From NCBI RefSeq assembly GCF_003206065.1, contig NZ_PZJQ01000004.1, positions 823,913 to 887,912 on the forward strand: a stretch of 64,000 nucleotides of DNA, written 5' to 3'. Positions 10,262 through 18,926 of the stretch are shown here, in pieces. The DNA comes from Salinicola halimionae. Its GTDB lineage: Bacteria > Pseudomonadota > Gammaproteobacteria > Pseudomonadales > Halomonadaceae. Under the pieces are notes generated by a model, which had not been told where the DNA came from, did no database searches, and worked only from the letters and a program-made list of their open reading frames with translations. Position 1 is the stretch's first letter. Every line of letters starts with the position of its first letter. Both the position numbers and the translations under genes were made by a program.

Positions 10262-10316
10262 GTAAAGTCTTACCGGCGTAAAATCGTGACTAGCGTAAAG
10301 AGGAAACCAGTGTAAA
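10262..10316 (-). promoter_or_regulatory. Four GTAAA direct repeats upstream of mdtA
   Basis: GTAAA occurs at 10262, 10278, 10295 and 10312, that is with a 16-17 bp period; most copies extend to CGTAAAG. On the mdtA strand the motif is TTTACGC. This could be an operator array; CpxR-type sites also use GTAAA half-sites but with a shorter spacing. It could equally be a decayed 17-bp tandem repeat of the kind seen elsewhere in this window. The rest of 10203-10430 shows no gene. Confidence 0.4.
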
Positions 10317-10437
10317 GGAACACTGTTCGCACAATGCGCAATTAGCGCACAAATATTCGCATCAGGTGGAGAGCAGGCATAGGGGGGAGCGACGGCGTGG
10401 TGCAAGACTGGCCTACATTCACTGACCGCCAGACACC

Positions 10438-10464
10438 AAAAAGCCCGGCCAACGGCGCCGGGCT
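10438..10464 (-). terminator. Intrinsic terminator of betA
   Basis: On the minus strand AGCCCGGC-GCCGTTG-GCCGGGCT forms an 8-bp GC-rich stem with a 7-nt loop, followed by TTTTGG. It lies about 64 nt after the betA stop codon and ends the betIBA operon before the mdtA promoter. Confidence 0.8.
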
Positions 10465-10527
10465 AACGAAGCATCGTGAAACGGCGAGTGACAAAAGCGC
10501 TCTGTGTTCAGCGGCCTGACCTCCGCT

Positions 10528-12216
10528 TCAGGCGCTCTTGGCCGGTGCCTGGCGCGCCGGTGCGCCGTTGGCGACGTAGTAAGGCGCCTCGGAGGTTGGC
10601 AGAGGATCTCGGCCCCGAACACGGTCGGCGAGTTTCTCGGCGATCATGATGGTGGTGGCGTTGAGATTGCCGGTCACGATCTGCGGCATGATAGACGCAT
10701 CGATGACGCGCAGACCTTCGATGCCGTGAACGCGACCTTCCTGATCGACCACTGCATCGTCGTCACTTCCCATACGGCACGTGCCACAGGGGTGGTACGC
10801 GGTTTCGGCATGCTCGCGGACGAACGCGTCGAGCTGCTCGTCGGTTTTCACGTTCGGTCCCGGTGAAATCTCTCGGCCGCGGTAGGCATCCATCGCCGGC
10901 TGATCGATGATTTCCCGGGTCAGGCGAATGGCCGCGCGGAACTCCTGCCAATCGCGTTCGGTGGACATGTAGTTGAACAGGATGCTGGGTGCGCTGCGCG
11001 GATTCTTGTCGCGCAGTTGAACGCGGCCGCGGCTTTCGGAGCGCATCGAACCGACGTGGGCCTGAAAACCGTGGGCCTGAACCGCGCTCTTGCCGTTGTA
11101 GCTGATCGCGATCGGCAGGAAGTGGTACTGGAGGTTGGGCCACGGTTCACTGTCGTCGCTGCGGATGAATCCGCCGGCCTCGAACTGGTTGCTGGCGCCG
11201 ATACCCTTGCCCAGGAACATCCACTCCGCGCCGATCTGGGGCTGGTTGTACCACTTCAACGACGGATACAGCGAGATCGGCTCCTTGCACTCGTACTGTA
11301 TATACATCTCCAGGTGATCCTGCAGGTTCTCGCCGACGCCCTTGAGGTCGTGCACGACGGGAATGCCCAGCGATTCCAGCAACGCCGGGTTGCCCACGCC
11401 GGAACGCTGCAGAATCTGAGGCGAGGCGATCGCGCCGCCACACAGCAGTACTTCACGTCGAACCAGAGCCTGACGCGGCTGGCTCTTGTGGAGATAGTTG
11501 ACCCCAACGGCGCGCTGATCCTCGAACAGGATGCGATCGGTGGTCGCATGGGTGACGATGGTCAGGTTCTCGCGCTGCTTGGCAATGTCCAGGTAGCCGC
11601 GCCCCGTGGCGGAGCGGCGCCCGTTGGGCGTCGTCGTCCGGTCCATCGGCCCAAAGCCTTCCTGCTGGTAGCCGTTGAGATCATCGGTCCGCGGATAACC
11701 GGCTTCGACGCCAGCGTCAATGAACGCCTGATAGAGCGGATTGTTGTCCGCCTTGGGCGTCGCAACGCTTAGCGGGCCATCGCCGCCGTGATAGTCGTTG
11801 GGGCCGATATCGCGGGTTTCCGCCTTGCGATAGTAGGGCAGGCAGTCGAGATAGCCCCAGTTTTCGAGGCCCGGATGCTTGGCCCAGTTATCTAGGTCCA
11901 GCGCGTTGCCGCGGATATAACACATGCCATTGATCAACGAGGAACCGCCCAAGCCCTTGCCACGGCCGCACTCCATGCGTCGATTGTCCATGTGCGGCTC
12001 CGGGTCGGTCTCGAACGCCCAGTTATAGCGTTTACCCTGCAACGGGTAGGCCAGTGCCGCCGGCATCTGGGTGCGGAAATCGGCACGGTAATCGGGGCCG
12101 CCGGCTTCCAGCAGCAGCACGCTGACCGACGGATCCTCGGTCAGACGCGTGGCGAGCACGTTACCCGCTGAACCCGCGCCAATGATGATGTAGTCGAATT
12201 CTTGAGCCTGTTGCAT
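10528..12216 (-). CDS. betA: Choline dehydrogenase BetA
   Basis: This 562-residue GMC-family flavoenzyme oxidises choline to betaine aldehyde, and can continue to glycine betaine, at the inner membrane. It shows the FAD Rossmann motif [12 protein letters not shown] at the N-terminus, the GMC signature region [16 protein letters not shown], the second signature [13 protein letters not shown], and the catalytic His region [13 protein letters not shown]. The ATG at 12216 is preferred over the GTG two codons upstream because AAAGGAG lies 7 nt before it. It is the third gene of betI-betB-betA, 126 nt after betB and followed by an intrinsic terminator. Its role is osmoprotectant synthesis from choline imported by systems such as the ChoX-linked transporter. 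Confidence 0.97.
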   Translation of the reverse strand: MQQAQEFDYIIIGAGSAGNVLATRLTEDPSVSVLLLEAGGPDYRADFRTQMPAALAYPLQGKRYNWAFETDPEPHMDNRRMECGRGKGLGGSSLINGMCYIRGNALDLDNWAKHPGLENWGYLDCLPYYRKAETRDIGPNDYHGGDGPLSVATPKADNNPLYQAFIDAGVEAGYPRTDDLNGYQQEGFGPMDRTTTPNGRRSATGRGYLDIAKQRENLTIVTHATTDRILFEDQRAVGVNYLHKSQPRQALVRREVLLCGGAIASPQILQRSGVGNPALLESLGIPVVHDLKGVGENLQDHLEMYIQYECKEPISLYPSLKWYNQPQIGAEWMFLGKGIGASNQFEAGGFIRSDDSEPWPNLQYHFLPIAISYNGKSAVQAHGFQAHVGSMRSESRGRVQLRDKNPRSAPSILFNYMSTERDWQEFRAAIRLTREIIDQPAMDAYRGREISPGPNVKTDEQLDAFVREHAETAYHPCGTCRMGSDDDAVVDQEGRVHGIEGLRVIDASIMPQIVTGNLNATTIMIAEKLADRVRGRDPLPTSEAPYYVANGAPARQAPAKSA

Positions 12217-12310
12217 ACACACGCTCCTTTTATAATCAAAGAGATGAGAGGGGGAGACAGGCGCGCGCCCGGCTGGACGATAGAGTCCGGCCGAACGCAG
12301 CCCGTTCTAT

Positions 12311-12356
12311 GCCAGCAAACCGATTGCCAGCAAACCGATTCGTTAGAACACCGATT
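12311..12356 (-). repeat. 15-bp tandem repeat at the betB stop codon
   Basis: GCCAGCAAACCGATT occurs twice back to back (12311-12325, 12326-12340). A degenerate third copy (12341-12356) contains the betB stop codon and last codons. On the minus strand it therefore reads as a duplication of the last coding bases into the betB-betA spacer. Confidence 0.75.
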
Positions 12357-13812
12357 CGAAGGGCCCCATCTCGACCTGCACCGATTTCGTCTGGGTATAG
12401 TGTGCCAGCGTTTCGACGCCGTTTTCGCGACCGATGCCCGACTGCTTATAGCCGCCGACCGGCATTTCGGCAGGGGAGTCGCCCCAGGTATTGATCCAGC
12501 AGATACCGGCTTCGATCTGATGAATGACGCGGTGAGCGCGATTGAGCCCTTCGGTGAAGAGGCCCGCGGCCAGGCCGTACTCGGTATCGTTGGCGCGGCG
12601 GATGACCTCGTCTTCGTCGTCGAAAGCCAGAATCGCCATGATCGGACCAAAGATCTCTTCTCGGACAATTCGCATGTCGTCTTCGCAATCGGTATAGGCC
12701 GTGGGAGCGACCCACGCGCCCTTGGCAAACTCGCCGTCGGTCATGCGATTGCCCCCGACGAGCAGGCGCGCGCCGTCCTGCTTGGCGATCTCCAGGTAGC
12801 TGGCGACTTTCTCCAGGTGCTCGAAGCTGACCAGCGGGCCGAAGTTGGTGGCGGGATCCAGCGGATCGCCGGCCTTGATGCGGTTGACGCGCTCGACGAT
12901 CTTGGCCTCGAAGGCCTCCTTGACCGAACGATGCACGAACACGCGGGTGCCATTGGTGCAGACCTGGCCGCTGGAATAGAAGTTGGCCATCATCGCACCG
13001 TCGGCGGCGCGATCGAGATCGGCGTCCTCGAACACGATCAGCGGCGACTTACCGCCAAGCTCCATGGTGACGTCCTTGAGCGTGGAACCGGCCGCGGCGG
13101 ACATCACCTTCTTGCCGGTGCCCACTTCGCCGGTAAAGGTGATCTTGGCGAGGCCGGGATGCTCGGTGAGCATCGCGCCGACGCTGCCGTCGCCCTGAAC
13201 GACGTTGAACACGCCATCGGGAAGTCCGGCTTCGGTGAAGATCTCTGCCAATCTCATCACGGTCAGCGGGGTGACCTCGCTCGGCTTGAAGACCACAGCG
13301 TTGCCGGCGGCCAAGGCCGGGGCCGCTTTCCAGCAAGCGATCTGGATCGGATAGTTCCACGCGCCGATGGCGCCGATGACACCCAGCGGTTCACGTCGGG
13401 TATAGACGAACGAGTCTTCGCGGAGCGGAATCTGCGTGCCCTCGATGGCGGGTGCCAGCCCCGCGAAATATTCGAGTGCGTCCGCGCCGGTCACGATGTC
13501 GACGCCAGTCGTTTCGCTGAGCGGCTTGCCGGTGTTCAGTGTTTCCAGCTCGGCCAGTTCGTCATTGCGTTCTCGCAGCAGCGCGACGGCCTTGAGCAGA
13601 ATGCGCGAACGCTCCATGCCGGTCATCGTCGCCCACTGGCGCTGGCCGCGCTGGGCGCTTTCGATCGCCTTGTCGACATCGGCAGCGGTTGCCTGCTGGA
13701 CGCTGGCGATGACTTCGCCGTTGGCCGGGTTGACCGCGTCGAAGGTCTGATCGCCGCTGGCTGGGGTGCGGCGGCCGTCGATGTAAAGTGTCTGTGTCTC
13801 GAGTCGTGCCAT
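12343..13812 (-). CDS. betB: Betaine aldehyde dehydrogenase BetB
   Basis: This 489-residue NAD(P)-dependent aldehyde dehydrogenase converts betaine aldehyde to glycine betaine. It shows the cofactor motifs [10 protein letters not shown] and FKPSEVTPL, the [10 protein letters not shown] loop, the general-base motif [16 protein letters not shown] and the catalytic cysteine in [14 protein letters not shown]. Length equals the usual BetB (about 490). The ATG is preceded by GGGAG. It lies 106 nt downstream of betI and 126 nt upstream of betA on the same strand, so it is part of betIBA. Its stop codon lies inside a short tandem repeat. Confidence 0.97.
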   Translation of the reverse strand: MARLETQTLYIDGRRTPASGDQTFDAVNPANGEVIASVQQATAADVDKAIESAQRGQRQWATMTGMERSRILLKAVALLRERNDELAELETLNTGKPLSETTGVDIVTGADALEYFAGLAPAIEGTQIPLREDSFVYTRREPLGVIGAIGAWNYPIQIACWKAAPALAAGNAVVFKPSEVTPLTVMRLAEIFTEAGLPDGVFNVVQGDGSVGAMLTEHPGLAKITFTGEVGTGKKVMSAAAGSTLKDVTMELGGKSPLIVFEDADLDRAADGAMMANFYSSGQVCTNGTRVFVHRSVKEAFEAKIVERVNRIKAGDPLDPATNFGPLVSFEHLEKVASYLEIAKQDGARLLVGGNRMTDGEFAKGAWVAPTAYTDCEDDMRIVREEIFGPIMAILAFDDEDEVIRRANDTEYGLAAGLFTEGLNRAHRVIHQIEAGICWINTWGDSPAEMPVGGYKQSGIGRENGVETLAHYTQTKSVQVEMGPFESVF

Positions 13813-13918
13813 GTGACTCTCCCTTCGAGTAGCGAATGAAATAGCGTTGCTGGGGTGTTTGCGTGCTTTAGATGAGCGCTCGGGCCCGGCTTGCCATGTC
13901 AGCGTCTAGCGTATCTGT

Positions 13919-14539
13919 TCAGGCGTAATCGTTGGCGCGGGTTCTGACGGGCCGTGCCGTCTCGAGCTGGACGCGGACATAGTCGTAGGCCAGCTGACGG
14001 GCTCGGTCGACATTGAGCCCTTCCGGGGCCAAGGCGCCGCGTAGCCACAGGCCATCGATCAGGGCCGCCAGACCACGGGCGGCGTTTCTCGCCTCCCGCT
14101 TGGGCAGTACGCGACGAAACTGACAGCTTAGATTGGAGTAAAGCCGCCGATCGTTGACGCGCTGCAGCCGCTGAAGCGGAGGGTGATGCATGCTGCTGGC
14201 CCAGAACGCGAGCCATGTCTTCATCACCGACTGACTGGTCTGGCTACGGTCGAAGTTGCCATCGATAATGGCATGCAGGTGCGCTTCCGGGGGCGCATTG
14301 CCCAGTGCCGCGCGGCGTTCCAGTACGGCAGTGCCCAGATCACTCAGGACGTGACGCATGGTCGCTTCGAGCAGCCCGTCCTTGCCGGCGAAATAGTGAC
14401 TGATGATGCCGGTGGAGACGCCCGCACGCTTGGCGATTCGCGCAATCGTGGCATCGGCCAGACCCGCTTCATCGATCGCTTCCAGCGTTGCCTGAATCAG
14501 CTGGCGACGGCGGATGGGTTGCATACCCAGTTTCGGCAC
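13919..14539 (-). CDS. betI: Choline-responsive TetR-family repressor BetI
   Basis: This 206-residue TetR-family regulator opens with [22 protein letters not shown], essentially the E. coli BetI N-terminus, and has the helix-turn-helix [31 protein letters not shown]. It is known to repress bet genes until choline binds. The start is GTG at 14539, chosen because it gives the conserved N-terminus. It is the first gene of betIBA and is transcribed away from choX. A 26-bp inverted repeat in the shared upstream region fits its operator, so it probably controls both directions. Confidence 0.96.
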   Translation of the reverse strand: MPKLGMQPIRRRQLIQATLEAIDEAGLADATIARIAKRAGVSTGIISHYFAGKDGLLEATMRHVLSDLGTAVLERRAALGNAPPEAHLHAIIDGNFDRSQTSQSVMKTWLAFWASSMHHPPLQRLQRVNDRRLYSNLSCQFRRVLPKREARNAARGLAALIDGLWLRGALAPEGLNVDRARQLAYDYVRVQLETARPVRTRANDYA

Positions 14540-14724
14540 GGGCTTGTCTCCTGAATCGGGGCTGTAGAATGAAAGCCTGCGGAGGGTGCGTTCCAGGCTT
14601 GGTCCGATAGGCCTGTCCCGATGGTCGCGTCAGGGCTGACTGACCTCGATTACGCTAACCTTCATCTGTTCCGCTCTCCTTAACTTGGCTTTCATCGTCA
14701 GAGAACGCCACCATTATGGAAATT

Positions 14725-14750
14725 TTTTATTGAACGGTCAATCAATAAAA
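14725..14750. promoter_or_regulatory. betI operator: BetI operator between betI and choX
   Basis: Perfect 9-bp arms TTTTATTGA and TCAATAAAA flank an 8-nt centre that contains a second inner dyad (TTGA...TCAA). Read on the minus strand the core ATTGATTGACCGTTCAAT closely resembles the known BetI sites of E. coli and Acinetobacter as I recall them. It is the only such site seen in the 302-nt divergent region 14540-14841. A further small palindrome, ATAATCAGTGATTAT, lies at 14789-14803. Confidence 0.8.
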
Positions 14751-14841
14751 ACTAGTGTATTGTTCTGTCGAATGGAAAGTTCAGTATTCGATAATCAGTG
14801 ATTATTGACGATAACTCATAATACGATCAGGGAGTTCAAGC

Positions 14842-15804
14842 ATGAAACATCAACCGATCCTCTGGACCCTCGCCAGCGTAGGTTTGGCAACGGCACCGCT
14901 GACTCAGGCCCAAGCCCAGACACAACAACAGGAACCCGAGAGCTGTCAGACCGTTCACTTCGCGGAAGTTGGCTGGACCGACATCCAGGCCACCACCGCC
15001 CTCGCCAGTGTCGTCCTCGAAGATCTGGGTTACGAAGCGGCCTCTGATACCGTTTCCGTGCCGGTGGCTTACGCGGGCATGAAAGGTGGCGATTTCGACG
15101 TCTTCCTCGGTAACTGGATGCCGTCGATGAAATCGATCAGTGACCCGTACATCGAGAAAGGGCAGGTCGATCGTCCTCGAGCCAATCTGGAAGGCGCCAA
15201 ATACACCTTGGCCGTGCCGCAGTACGTCATCGACGCCGGTGTCACCTCGATGGCCGATCTCGACGCGCATGCCGATCAGTTCGGCCACAAGCTGTTCGGG
15301 ATCGAAGCGGGTAACGACGGCAACATGATCATTCAGCAGATGATCGACGACGACGCTTTCGGTCTGGGCGACTGGCAACTGGTGGATTCCAGCGAAGCCG
15401 GCATGCTGGCAGAGGTGAAAGCACGTACCCAGAGCGACGGTTGGATGGTGTTCTTGGGTTGGGCGCCGCATCCGATGAACACCAATTTCGATATCGGCTA
15501 TCTCTCCGGTGGGGACGACTACTTCGGGCCGGATTACGGCGGCGCCACCGTCTACACCAACACTCGCGCCGGCTATGTCGACGAGTGCGGCAACGTCGGT
15601 CAGCTGCTCCAGAATCTGAGCTTCACGCTCGATATGGAGAACGAAGTCATGGGCAGCATCATGGATGACGGTGAAGACGAGAAAGACGCCGCCCGCGCCT
15701 GGCTCAAGGCCCATCCCGATACGCTGGATGCCTGGCTCGAAGGCGTGAAGACCGCCGATGGCGAACCGGGATTGCCGGCGGTCAAGGAAGCCCTGGGCGT
15801 TTAA
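14842..15804 (+). CDS. choX: Choline/glycine-betaine-binding periplasmic protein, ChoX-type
   Basis: This 320-residue ABC-transporter substrate-binding protein of the ProX/ChoX (OpuAC-type) family has a signal peptide (LASVGLATAPLTQAQAQ, cleavage near residue 26). Aromatic-box motifs for quaternary ammonium ligands are visible: GWTDIQATTA, FLGNWMPSM, AVPQYVID and FLGWAPHPMN. These fit the Trp/Tyr cage of Sinorhizobium ChoX. The start has GGGAG about 8 nt upstream. It is divergent from betIBA around a BetI-type operator, which supports choline as ligand. No ChoV/ChoW permease or ATPase gene is adjacent, so the membrane partners must be encoded elsewhere. Confidence 0.88.
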   Translation: MKHQPILWTLASVGLATAPLTQAQAQTQQQEPESCQTVHFAEVGWTDIQATTALASVVLEDLGYEAASDTVSVPVAYAGMKGGDFDVFLGNWMPSMKSISDPYIEKGQVDRPRANLEGAKYTLAVPQYVIDAGVTSMADLDAHADQFGHKLFGIEAGNDGNMIIQQMIDDDAFGLGDWQLVDSSEAGMLAEVKARTQSDGWMVFLGWAPHPMNTNFDIGYLSGGDDYFGPDYGGATVYTNTRAGYVDECGNVGQLLQNLSFTLDMENEVMGSIMDDGEDEKDAARAWLKAHPDTLDAWLEGVKTADGEPGLPAVKEALGV

Positions 15805-15854
15805 GACCGAAGGCAATGGCGAAAAATCGCCTGGATTGTCACTGCGGGCTTGGG

Positions 15855-15992
15855 AAGCGCTGAATAAATCGACGAGCGGAGTAAAGCGCGAGGCGTACGG
15901 CGCACAGGAACCGGAGCCTATGGGGTATAGGTGAGGATTCTGCGCACCGCACAACGAAGTGATTTGCCCGCGCAGACATTTATGCAGTGTTT
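15855..15992. repeat. Imperfect long palindrome (REP/MITE-like intergenic element)
   Basis: The ends CTGAATAAAT (15860-15869) and ATTTATGCAG (15978-15987) are inverted with one mismatch. The interior (GGCGTACGGCGCACAGGA against the complement of TCTGCGCACCGCACAACG) also pairs imperfectly around a centre near 15922. The whole could fold as a roughly 135-nt hairpin. It carries no convincing coding frame and lies between choX and tRNA-Met. It looks like a non-autonomous dispersed element, but copy number cannot be tested from one window. Confidence 0.55.
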
Positions 15993-16074
15993 CCCTTGTC
16001 GAAGCGCGGGCCCGCAGGTATAGTCCGCCCCCGTTGCCGCTCGGCAACGTCTGCCGTCTTCAGGCAACCGCGTT

Positions 16075-16151
16075 GGCTACGTAGCTCAGCTGGTTAGAGC
16101 ACATCACTCATAATGATGGGGTCCCCTGTTCGAATCAGGGCGTAGCCACCA
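16075..16151 (+). tRNA. tRNA-Met (CAT), elongator type
   Basis: This 77-nt cloverleaf has acceptor GGCTACG/CGTAGCC with encoded CCA, D-arm GCTCAGCTGGTTAGAGC, anticodon loop CTCATAA (anticodon CAT at the expected position) and T-loop GTTCGAATC. The G1:C72 pair and overall sequence fit elongator tRNA-Met rather than the initiator. A tRNA-Ile2 (CAT read as lysidine) is possible in principle but less likely. Confidence 0.93.
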
Positions 16152-16353
16152 ACGCTCCTCTCCTCGATACGCTGTCTTCTGCACGATATTGGCCGGAACA
16201 CGTGATCTCCTTCCGAACCTGGCCAGGGCAGGCGCTGCCATGCAGCGTATTGATTGTGCTGGATAATTCGCGCCCTCCGTTTTGAACATTCCTGCCAGTC
16301 GGCCTTGACGCAAAGGACTCAACGCGTATACTACGCCGCGTGCTGAAGGATGG

Positions 16354-16429
16354 TCCCCGATAGCTCAGTTGGTAGAGCAAATGACTGTTAATCATTGGGT
16401 CACAGGTTCGAGTCCTGTTCGGGGAGCCA
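16354..16429 (+). tRNA. tRNA-Asn (GTT), copy 1
   Basis: This 76-nt cloverleaf has acceptor TCCCCGA/TCGGGGA plus G73 and CCA, D-arm AGCTCAGTTGGTAGAGC, anticodon loop CTGTTAA with GTT, and T-arm CAGGTTCGAGTCCTG. It is the first of three identical copies spaced 100 and 110 nt apart. Confidence 0.97.
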
Positions 16430-16453
16430 ACATCAGCCAGCGGTGAACGACGA

Positions 16454-16529
16454 TCCCCGATAGCTCAGTTGGTAGAGCAAATGACTGTTAATCATTGGGT
16501 CACAGGTTCGAGTCCTGTTCGGGGAGCCA
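16454..16529 (+). tRNA. tRNA-Asn (GTT), copy 2
   Basis: It is identical in sequence to the copy beginning at 16354, separated from it by 24 nt. The shared transcription unit is inferred from the short spacers without terminators. Confidence 0.97.
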
Positions 16530-16563
16530 TCGCCGACACCGTATGACATCATTGCCGCATCGA

Positions 16564-16639
16564 TCCCCGATAGCTCAGTTGGTAGAGCAAATGACTGTTA
16601 ATCATTGGGTCACAGGTTCGAGTCCTGTTCGGGGAGCCA
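16564..16639 (+). tRNA. tRNA-Asn (GTT), copy 3
   Basis: It is identical to the two upstream copies and separated from copy 2 by 34 nt. The 223 nt after it (16640-16862) contain no other RNA gene or clear hairpin terminator that I can see. Confidence 0.97.
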
Positions 16640-16862
16640 ATGCGATGATGTTTTTCCTCGCAAGATGATTTCCCTCCGTTTGATGTTTTTTCGCATGACA
16701 TCGTTTTCCTGCCTTCCTGGCGTATTCTTGAATTCCCCGGCGCACGTTCGTCTGTATCGAAACGTTCATCTCGATATCACCAATCTGTCACGCTGCTGAC
16801 ATAAAACCCCTGCACACTGAGGTCATTCCTGAATAACGGGATCCGACGACCAGGAGCGAGTC

Positions 16863-17048
16863 ATGGCTGAAATGATCGAGCAGCAGGAACTCAAGCGCTA
16901 CAGCATCGAGCTGACCGAGCGTCCGGATGGTTCCTTTGGAGTCGTTGTCGCCAACGAGGAATCCGACGACAACCTGGAACTGCTGGCCGGGGCGCTGTGT
17001 CAGATCGCACTGGACCTGTATCAGCAGTCCAAGTCGAAGACTCACTGA
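16863..17048 (+). CDS. Small hypothetical protein (61 aa)
   Basis: This is a 61-residue acidic, soluble-looking protein (ELTERPDGSFGVVVANEESDDNLELLAGALCQIALDLYQQ) with no membrane segment or known motif. It has a good ribosome site (CCAGGAGCGAGTC before ATG), and the C-terminal half looks like an amphipathic helix. A weak hairpin GCTCG...CGAGC follows at about 17057-17079 but lacks a T tract. I do not recognise the family. It stands alone between the tRNA-Asn cluster and the A+T-rich region before gadB. The coding call rests on the ribosome site and reading-frame composition. Confidence 0.6.
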   Translation: MAEMIEQQELKRYSIELTERPDGSFGVVVANEESDDNLELLAGALCQIALDLYQQSKSKTH

Positions 17049-17209
17049 ACCGTTATCGCTCGTCCTGCCCTGGGGCGAGCAGCAATACCTGCCTTCCAGT
17101 CCATCCAGCTTGCCCAGCTGAGCCAGTCCATCCGAGCCCATGGCGAGCCGCCTGACCTCCTATCTATCGCTCACCGCTCACCCTGCCCCTGTTTCTGCTG
17201 ACGTACATG

Positions 17210-17520
17210 CTGTTTTCTGGAATCGTCATCGTTAAGTTGATTTTAAAAATATTTTGTTAATTATAATTAATCAATGTTGGCTATTCTAATTATCTGGCAA
17301 ATGATAATGTATTTTTGACCGCATATACATGTCGGGTAGTGAGAGTTTCTCGGCGATAGACTAAGAATACTTAGTCATGGCTTGCCGATCGATATTCTAA
17401 GCATGGTTTGGTTTTTCTAGGCCTGATACGGATAGTCCTCTAGCTGCAAGAACATTGAGGCTGGGAGCAATCGAGGAAGGCGATAGAAATACTTTCGCGC
17501 GGTCATTTTTTAAATGTTTT
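17210..17520 (+). promoter_or_regulatory. A+T-rich leader upstream of the glutamate decarboxylase gene
   Basis: The 495 nt between 17049 and 17543 contain no convincing gene. From about 17210 the base composition turns strongly A+T-rich, unlike its flanks. TATAAT at 17262-17267 could be a -10 element; the nearest -35-like TTGATT (17237-17242) is 19 bp away, longer than ideal. Such tracts are typical for silenced or stress-induced acid-resistance promoters, but no specific binding site is identifiable. Confidence 0.4.
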
Positions 17521-17543
17521 TCACATACCGCGAAGGAAATCGT

Positions 17544-18926
17544 ATGCCTATCCATCATGTCGACGCAGGTGACCAATCGAGCATCCGAGATATCTATACC
17601 ACTGATGCTTCGCAGGTAAGCCTTCCAAAATTCCGGATTCCACAAGGGCGAACTGAACCACACGCCGCTTATTCCCTCGTTCGGGATGAACTATTGCTCG
17701 ACGGTAATGCGCGCCAGAATCTTGCCACGTTTTGCACTACGTGGGTCGAGGATGAAGTCAAACAGCTGATGTCGGATGCCGTCGATAAAAACATGATCGA
17801 CAAAGACGAATATCCTCAGACGGCGGAGATCGAGAATCGCTGTGTGCATATTCTTGCCGATTTATGGCACGCACAGAAATCGTGGGAGACGATCGGTTGC
17901 TCGACGACGGGATCCAGCGAAGCGGCGATGCTTGGCGGACTTGCATTCAAATGGAAATGGCGTCAACGGCGGGAAGCTGAAGGGAAGGACGCGAGCAAGC
18001 CCAATATCGTGACCGGCCCCGTTCAGATCTGCTGGAAAAAGTTTGCGCGTTACTTTGATGTCGAGATTAGAGAAGTTCCGCTTGAAGGGGAGGCGCTGGG
18101 ATTACAACCCGCGGATCTTCGAAAGTACTGCGATGAAAATACGATAGGGGTTGTTGCAACGCTTGGGGTGACGTTTACAGGCATCTACGAACCCGTGGAA
18201 GCCTTGGCGCGAGAGCTTGACGCCATCGAACGCGACTTGGGGCTGGATATTCCTATCCACGTCGATGCCGCATCTGGTGGTTTTATCGCGCCGTTCATCC
18301 AGCGTGATCTGGTATGGGATTTTCAGATCGAACGGGTGCGCTCCATCAATGCATCGGGCCACAAGTATGGGCTAGCCCCGCTAGGCGTGGGTTGGATCAT
18401 CTGGGCATCAAAAGAAGGTTTACCAGAAGATTTAATTTTCTACGTTGACTATCTTGGCGGCAATATGCCGACTTTTGCACTCAACTTCTCTCGTCCTGGC
18501 GGAGAGATCATTGCGCAGTACTATAACTTTCTGCGTCTGGGGCGTGATGGTTATACGGCTATTCAGCAAGCCTGCTCCGATACGGCACAGTGGTTGGGCA
18601 ATGCGCTGGCGAAGATTGGGCCGTTCGAAATGGTTTACGACGGGCATGGTGGGTTGCCGGCGGTGGCTTATAAGCTGACCGATTCCGATCATGGCTTCAG
18701 CCTTTACGATCTATCTGAGCGGCTTCGGATGCGGGGTTGGCAGATCGCCTCTTACCCGCTGCCCTCGAATCGTCAGGAAACCGTCGTTCAGCGTATCTTG
18801 ATCCGACATGGGGTGAGTCGTGATCTGGCACGTTTACTTCTCGACGATATGAAGCGTGCGATTAAACACCTATCGGAAAACCCTGTGCCTAATTCGACGG
18901 CCAAACCGGGGTTCCATCATGGTTGA
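17544..18926 (+). CDS. gadB: Glutamate decarboxylase
   Basis: This 460-residue PLP-dependent group II decarboxylase (E. coli GadB is 466) converts glutamate to GABA while consuming a proton. Visible motifs are STTGSSEAAMLGGLAFKWKWR, IHVDAASGGFIAPF, and the Schiff-base lysine at about residue 274 in NASGHKYGLAPLGVGW. The start at 17544 (MPIHHVD) has GAAGGAAAT upstream and is preferred over the frame opening at 17514. It overlaps the next gene by 8 nt, implying coupled translation with a transporter of the aspartate:alanine exchanger family rather than the usual GadC. Base composition is lower in G+C than the bet and bio genes, suggesting acquisition. Confidence 0.95.
   Translation: MPIHHVDAGDQSSIRDIYTTDASQVSLPKFRIPQGRTEPHAAYSLVRDELLLDGNARQNLATFCTTWVEDEVKQLMSDAVDKNMIDKDEYPQTAEIENRCVHILADLWHAQKSWETIGCSTTGSSEAAMLGGLAFKWKWRQRREAEGKDASKPNIVTGPVQICWKKFARYFDVEIREVPLEGEALGLQPADLRKYCDENTIGVVATLGVTFTGIYEPVEALARELDAIERDLGLDIPIHVDAASGGFIAPFIQRDLVWDFQIERVRSINASGHKYGLAPLGVGWIIWASKEGLPEDLIFYVDYLGGNMPTFALNFSRPGGEIIAQYYNFLRLGRDGYTAIQQACSDTAQWLGNALAKIGPFEMVYDGHGGLPAVAYKLTDSDHGFSLYDLSERLRMRGWQIASYPLPSNRQETVVQRILIRHGVSRDLARLLLDDMKRAIKHLSENPVPNSTAKPGFHHG

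Noticed and set aside
12202..13839. 545-codon plus-strand open frame opposite betB
   Set aside because: Antisense shadow; betB carries all aldehyde dehydrogenase motifs in the other direction.
14836..16047. 403-codon open frame on the minus strand opposite choX
   Set aside because: It is the antisense of a clear signal-peptide-bearing ChoX gene, runs through the palindromic element, and shows no motif or ribosome site.
16075..16639. Genomic-island attachment site at the tRNA cluster
   Set aside because: No integrase gene and no 3'-end tRNA fragment repeat was found elsewhere in the window.
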